Assembly (NCBI GenBank): GCA_024409185.1
Contig: JAKSUD010000035.1
Coordinates: forward strand, 1 to 8,292
Direction of reading: 5' to 3'
DNA from: an archaeon
GTDB taxonomy: Archaea; Methanobacteriota; Methanobacteria; Methanobacteriales; Methanobacteriaceae
Length of the DNA stretch: 8,292 nt
Shown here: positions 6,928 to 8,292 of the stretch, piece by piece
Layout: every line of letters starts with the position of its first letter
Position numbering within the stretch: the first letter of the stretch is position 1
Notes under the pieces: generated by a model
What the model saw: the letters and a program-made list of their open reading frames with translations, nothing else
What the model was told of the DNA's origin: nothing
Databases searched by the model: none
Position numbers and translations under genes: made by a program

Positions 6928-7366
6928 TTATAATAAATTTGAAATATTTTTGAATAATTTACTTAAAAGTCTTCTTAATTCTTCATATTCTTCATCTGTG
7001 AAATTAGAAAAGATTTCGGTTCTGAATTTTTCTTGGCTTTCAATCATTATTATAGCTATTTCTTTACCTTCTTCAGTTAATGAAACTATTCTTTTTCTTT
7101 TATCATAAGGATCAGACCCACGTTTGATATATCCTTTCTTTTCAAGACGTGCTAAAGCTCTTGTTACAGTTCCTTCATTTAAATCATAAAGACGAGATAA
7201 ACTCTTGTGTTACACTACCTCTTTTATAAAGAGACATTAAATAAGGAACTTCAGAACGAGTTAAATTATACTCTTTTAATCCTTCATTAACAAATGCTGT
7301 AACTGATCTATTTAATTTAGCCATTTCATTACTAAAGTCACTATTTTCATCAATTGAACAATCCAT
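6928..7366 (-). pseudogene. MarR-family transcriptional regulator, disrupted by a frameshift
   Basis: MarR proteins are dimeric winged-helix regulators, often controlling adjacent drug exporters. The - strand frame starts at ATG 7366 with AGGTGT (7372-7377) five bases upstream; the GTG at 7375 lies inside this signal and is rejected. It runs through RGSVTQEFIS and then hits TGA 7186-7184. In the next frame the domain continues at once with RLYDLNEGTVTRALARLEKK, the recognition helix, then the wing DPYDKRKR and a C-terminal dimerisation helix, to TAA 6930-6928. Restoring two bases (CT, making TCTCTCG near 7194-7197) gives TQEFISRLYDLNEGTVTRAL with exact family spacing and a 146-residue protein, a normal MarR length. 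The surviving 60-residue product lacks the recognition helix and wing, so it should not bind DNA in the usual way. A sequencing error cannot be excluded. Confidence 0.85.
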
Positions 7367-7410
7367 AAAAAACACCTAAAACCTTTATCTAATTAATAAT
7401 AACATTCTTA

Positions 7411-7425
7411 AAGTATAAAAACTTT
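7411..7425 (-). promoter_or_regulatory. Candidate marR promoter with overlapping dyad
   Basis: On the - strand TTTTTATACT (7421-7412) resembles an archaeal TATA box, with AAGAAAG just upstream as a possible BRE. Transcription starting about 25 bases on, near 7390, would leave a leader of about 24 bases before ATG 7366. The box lies between AAAGT (7410-7414) and ACTTT (7421-7425), a short dyad where an autoregulator could block TBP. An 8-base direct repeat, TTCTTAAA, occurs at 7405-7412 and 7424-7431. Confidence 0.4.
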
Positions 7426-7482
7426 CTTAAAAAAATGTCAAAAAAGTTATGAAAATTAAAAAAATAGAGATTTAGTTGAAGA

Positions 7483-7498
7483 TTTATAAATTTATAAA
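7483..7498. repeat. 16-bp perfect palindrome upstream of marR
   Basis: TTTATAAATTTATAAA is identical to its reverse complement and consists of two tandem copies of TTTATAAA. It lies between the exporter terminator and the marR promoter candidate. It could be a regulator site or a pair of TATA elements; in DNA this AT-rich a chance origin is also possible. Confidence 0.35.
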
Positions 7499-7509
7499 GT
7501 ATTATGAGA

Positions 7510-7578
7510 TATTTAAAAATAAAAATAAAAAAATAAAATAGCTAAAGTTCACCCCCAATAATTACAACTTAGCTATTT
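7510..7578 (-). terminator. Intrinsic terminator of the MFS exporter gene
   Basis: AAATAGCTAAAGTT (7536-7549) pairs with AACTTAGCTATTT (7566-7578), 13 bp with one bulged A, around a 16-base loop containing a C5 run. On the - strand the stem is followed at once by a T-rich tract (7535 down to 7510). It begins 28 bases after the exporter stop. It should end that transcript before marR, so the two genes are probably separate transcription units. Confidence 0.8.
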
Positions 7579-7606
7579 AATTATGAAAAATTATTTAATA
7601 AAATAT

Positions 7607-8292
7607 TTAATTTAAGCTTTCTTGACTTTCTTCAATTTCAACTTTTTTAACATCATCTTTAACATATAAAAGAACGATGATTAATGAAACAACAGCTAAA
7701 ATAGCCATTACAAGAGAAGTAGTTGAGAATGCATCTGCAGAAATTTGATTGTGAGCAATATTTCCACCTGCAAAGACAGCCATTAAAACTACACCCATAG
7801 CTGCACCTACAGAACCAATAATTTGTCTAACTGTGTTGTTGATTGCAGTAGCATCTTCAACATCACCTGAAACAACACTAATAGTCCAAGTTACAGCAGG
7901 CATTAATCCTAAACCAGCACCAATAGATCTAAGAATTTGAGTTAACATCATATATTCTACACTGGAATTTACAGTATAAGTCATCATTACACCAAAACCA
8001 ATAATTGAGAATATACAAGATGCAATTAATACTTTTCTTACACCAATCTTATTAGCAAGTAATGGTCCAACAAAGTTAAATACAATCATTATAATTGTTC
8101 CTGGAAGTAAAATAAGTCCAGAAGTTGTTGCTGAATGATATGCAACACTTTGAACAAATAAAGGCATGATTACATTTAAACCACACATTGTAAAGTAAAG
8201 AACTGCAGAGAAAAGAGTTCCCCATACAAAATACTTGTTTTTAAGAACAGTTAAGTTAAGTAATGGATGTTCAATATTATATTGACGTTTGA
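7607..8292 (-). CDS. EmrB/QacA-type drug efflux transporter, MFS DHA2 family (C-terminal half, partial)
   Basis: A membrane exporter that would use the proton gradient to expel toxic compounds; the substrate is not predictable from sequence. The frame is open to the window edge, giving about 227 residues with no start visible; the ATG at 8188 lies inside a membrane helix and is not a real start. The visible part begins RQYNIEHPLLNLTVLKN, the usual link into the second half of DHA2 proteins. It then has six hydrophobic helices, corresponding to TM9-14 of a 14-TM protein. NNTVRQIIGSVGAAMG, before TM13, is a characteristic EmrB-type motif. The C-terminus is a charged tail (KDDVKKVEIEESQESLN). 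The stop is TAA 7607-7609, followed by a strong terminator. A MarR regulator lies downstream on the same strand, a common pairing, but that regulator is broken here. Confidence 0.9.
   Translation of the reverse strand, partial: KRQYNIEHPLLNLTVLKNKYFVWGTLFSAVLYFTMCGLNVIMPLFVQSVAYHSATTSGLILLPGTIIMIVFNFVGPLLANKIGVRKVLIASCIFSIIGFGVMMTYTVNSSVEYMMLTQILRSIGAGLGLMPAVTWTISVVSGDVEDATAINNTVRQIIGSVGAAMGVVLMAVFAGGNIAHNQISADAFSTTSLVMAILAVVSLIIVLLYVKDDVKKVEIEESQESLN

Noticed and set aside
6628..7606. CRISPR array, tRNA or insertion sequence in the spacers around marR
   Set aside because: There are no regularly spaced repeats, no GC-richer cloverleaf-like segment and no transposase remains; the spacers are simple A/T-rich DNA with short dyads.

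Overview
The window looks like a chromosomal segment of a very AT-rich methanogenic archaeon of the Methanobacteriales, most like Methanobrevibacter (inferred from gene content and style; no search was run). The signs are extreme AT richness, ribosome binding sites matching the archaeal 16S 3' end (AGGTGT, GGCGAT, GTGAT), an archaeal-type arginyl-tRNA synthetase, a short archaeal signal peptidase I, a family II (Mn-dependent) pyrophosphatase, and the order purD-like tail / argF / argS / signal peptidase, which I recall from relatives such as Methanothermobacter.

Left part, + strand (1-3223): the last 16 codons of an upstream gene, probably purD; a TPR-like gene broken by a frameshift near 728-737 (150-1056); an intact ornithine carbamoyltransferase argF (1223-2137); and an intact TPR protein (2234-3223). 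A convergent intergenic region (3224-3377) holds one plausible terminator for each strand.

Middle, - strand (3378-6627): the order of transcription is signal peptidase I (TTG start), argS, then ppaC. These genes are closely spaced and may share transcripts. The signal peptidase gene ends in a 26-bp sequence that recurs, with three mismatches, 52 bp away in the spacer before argS.

Right part, - strand (6628-8292): a 300-bp A-rich spacer; a MarR-family regulator broken by what looks like a 2-bp deletion in a GA repeat (6928-7366); a spacer with a promoter/operator candidate and a clear intrinsic terminator; and the C-terminal half of an EmrB/QacA-type 14-TM drug exporter that runs off the window edge. 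The marR-exporter pair is a common resistance-regulation arrangement, here with a disrupted regulator.

Most of the window is housekeeping: arginine synthesis, arginine charging, pyrophosphate removal and protein export. I see no convincing new multi-gene system. The items most worth a second look are the two disrupted genes, the internal duplication in the first TPR-like gene, the duplicated signal peptidase 3' end, and the regulatory DNA around the broken marR.
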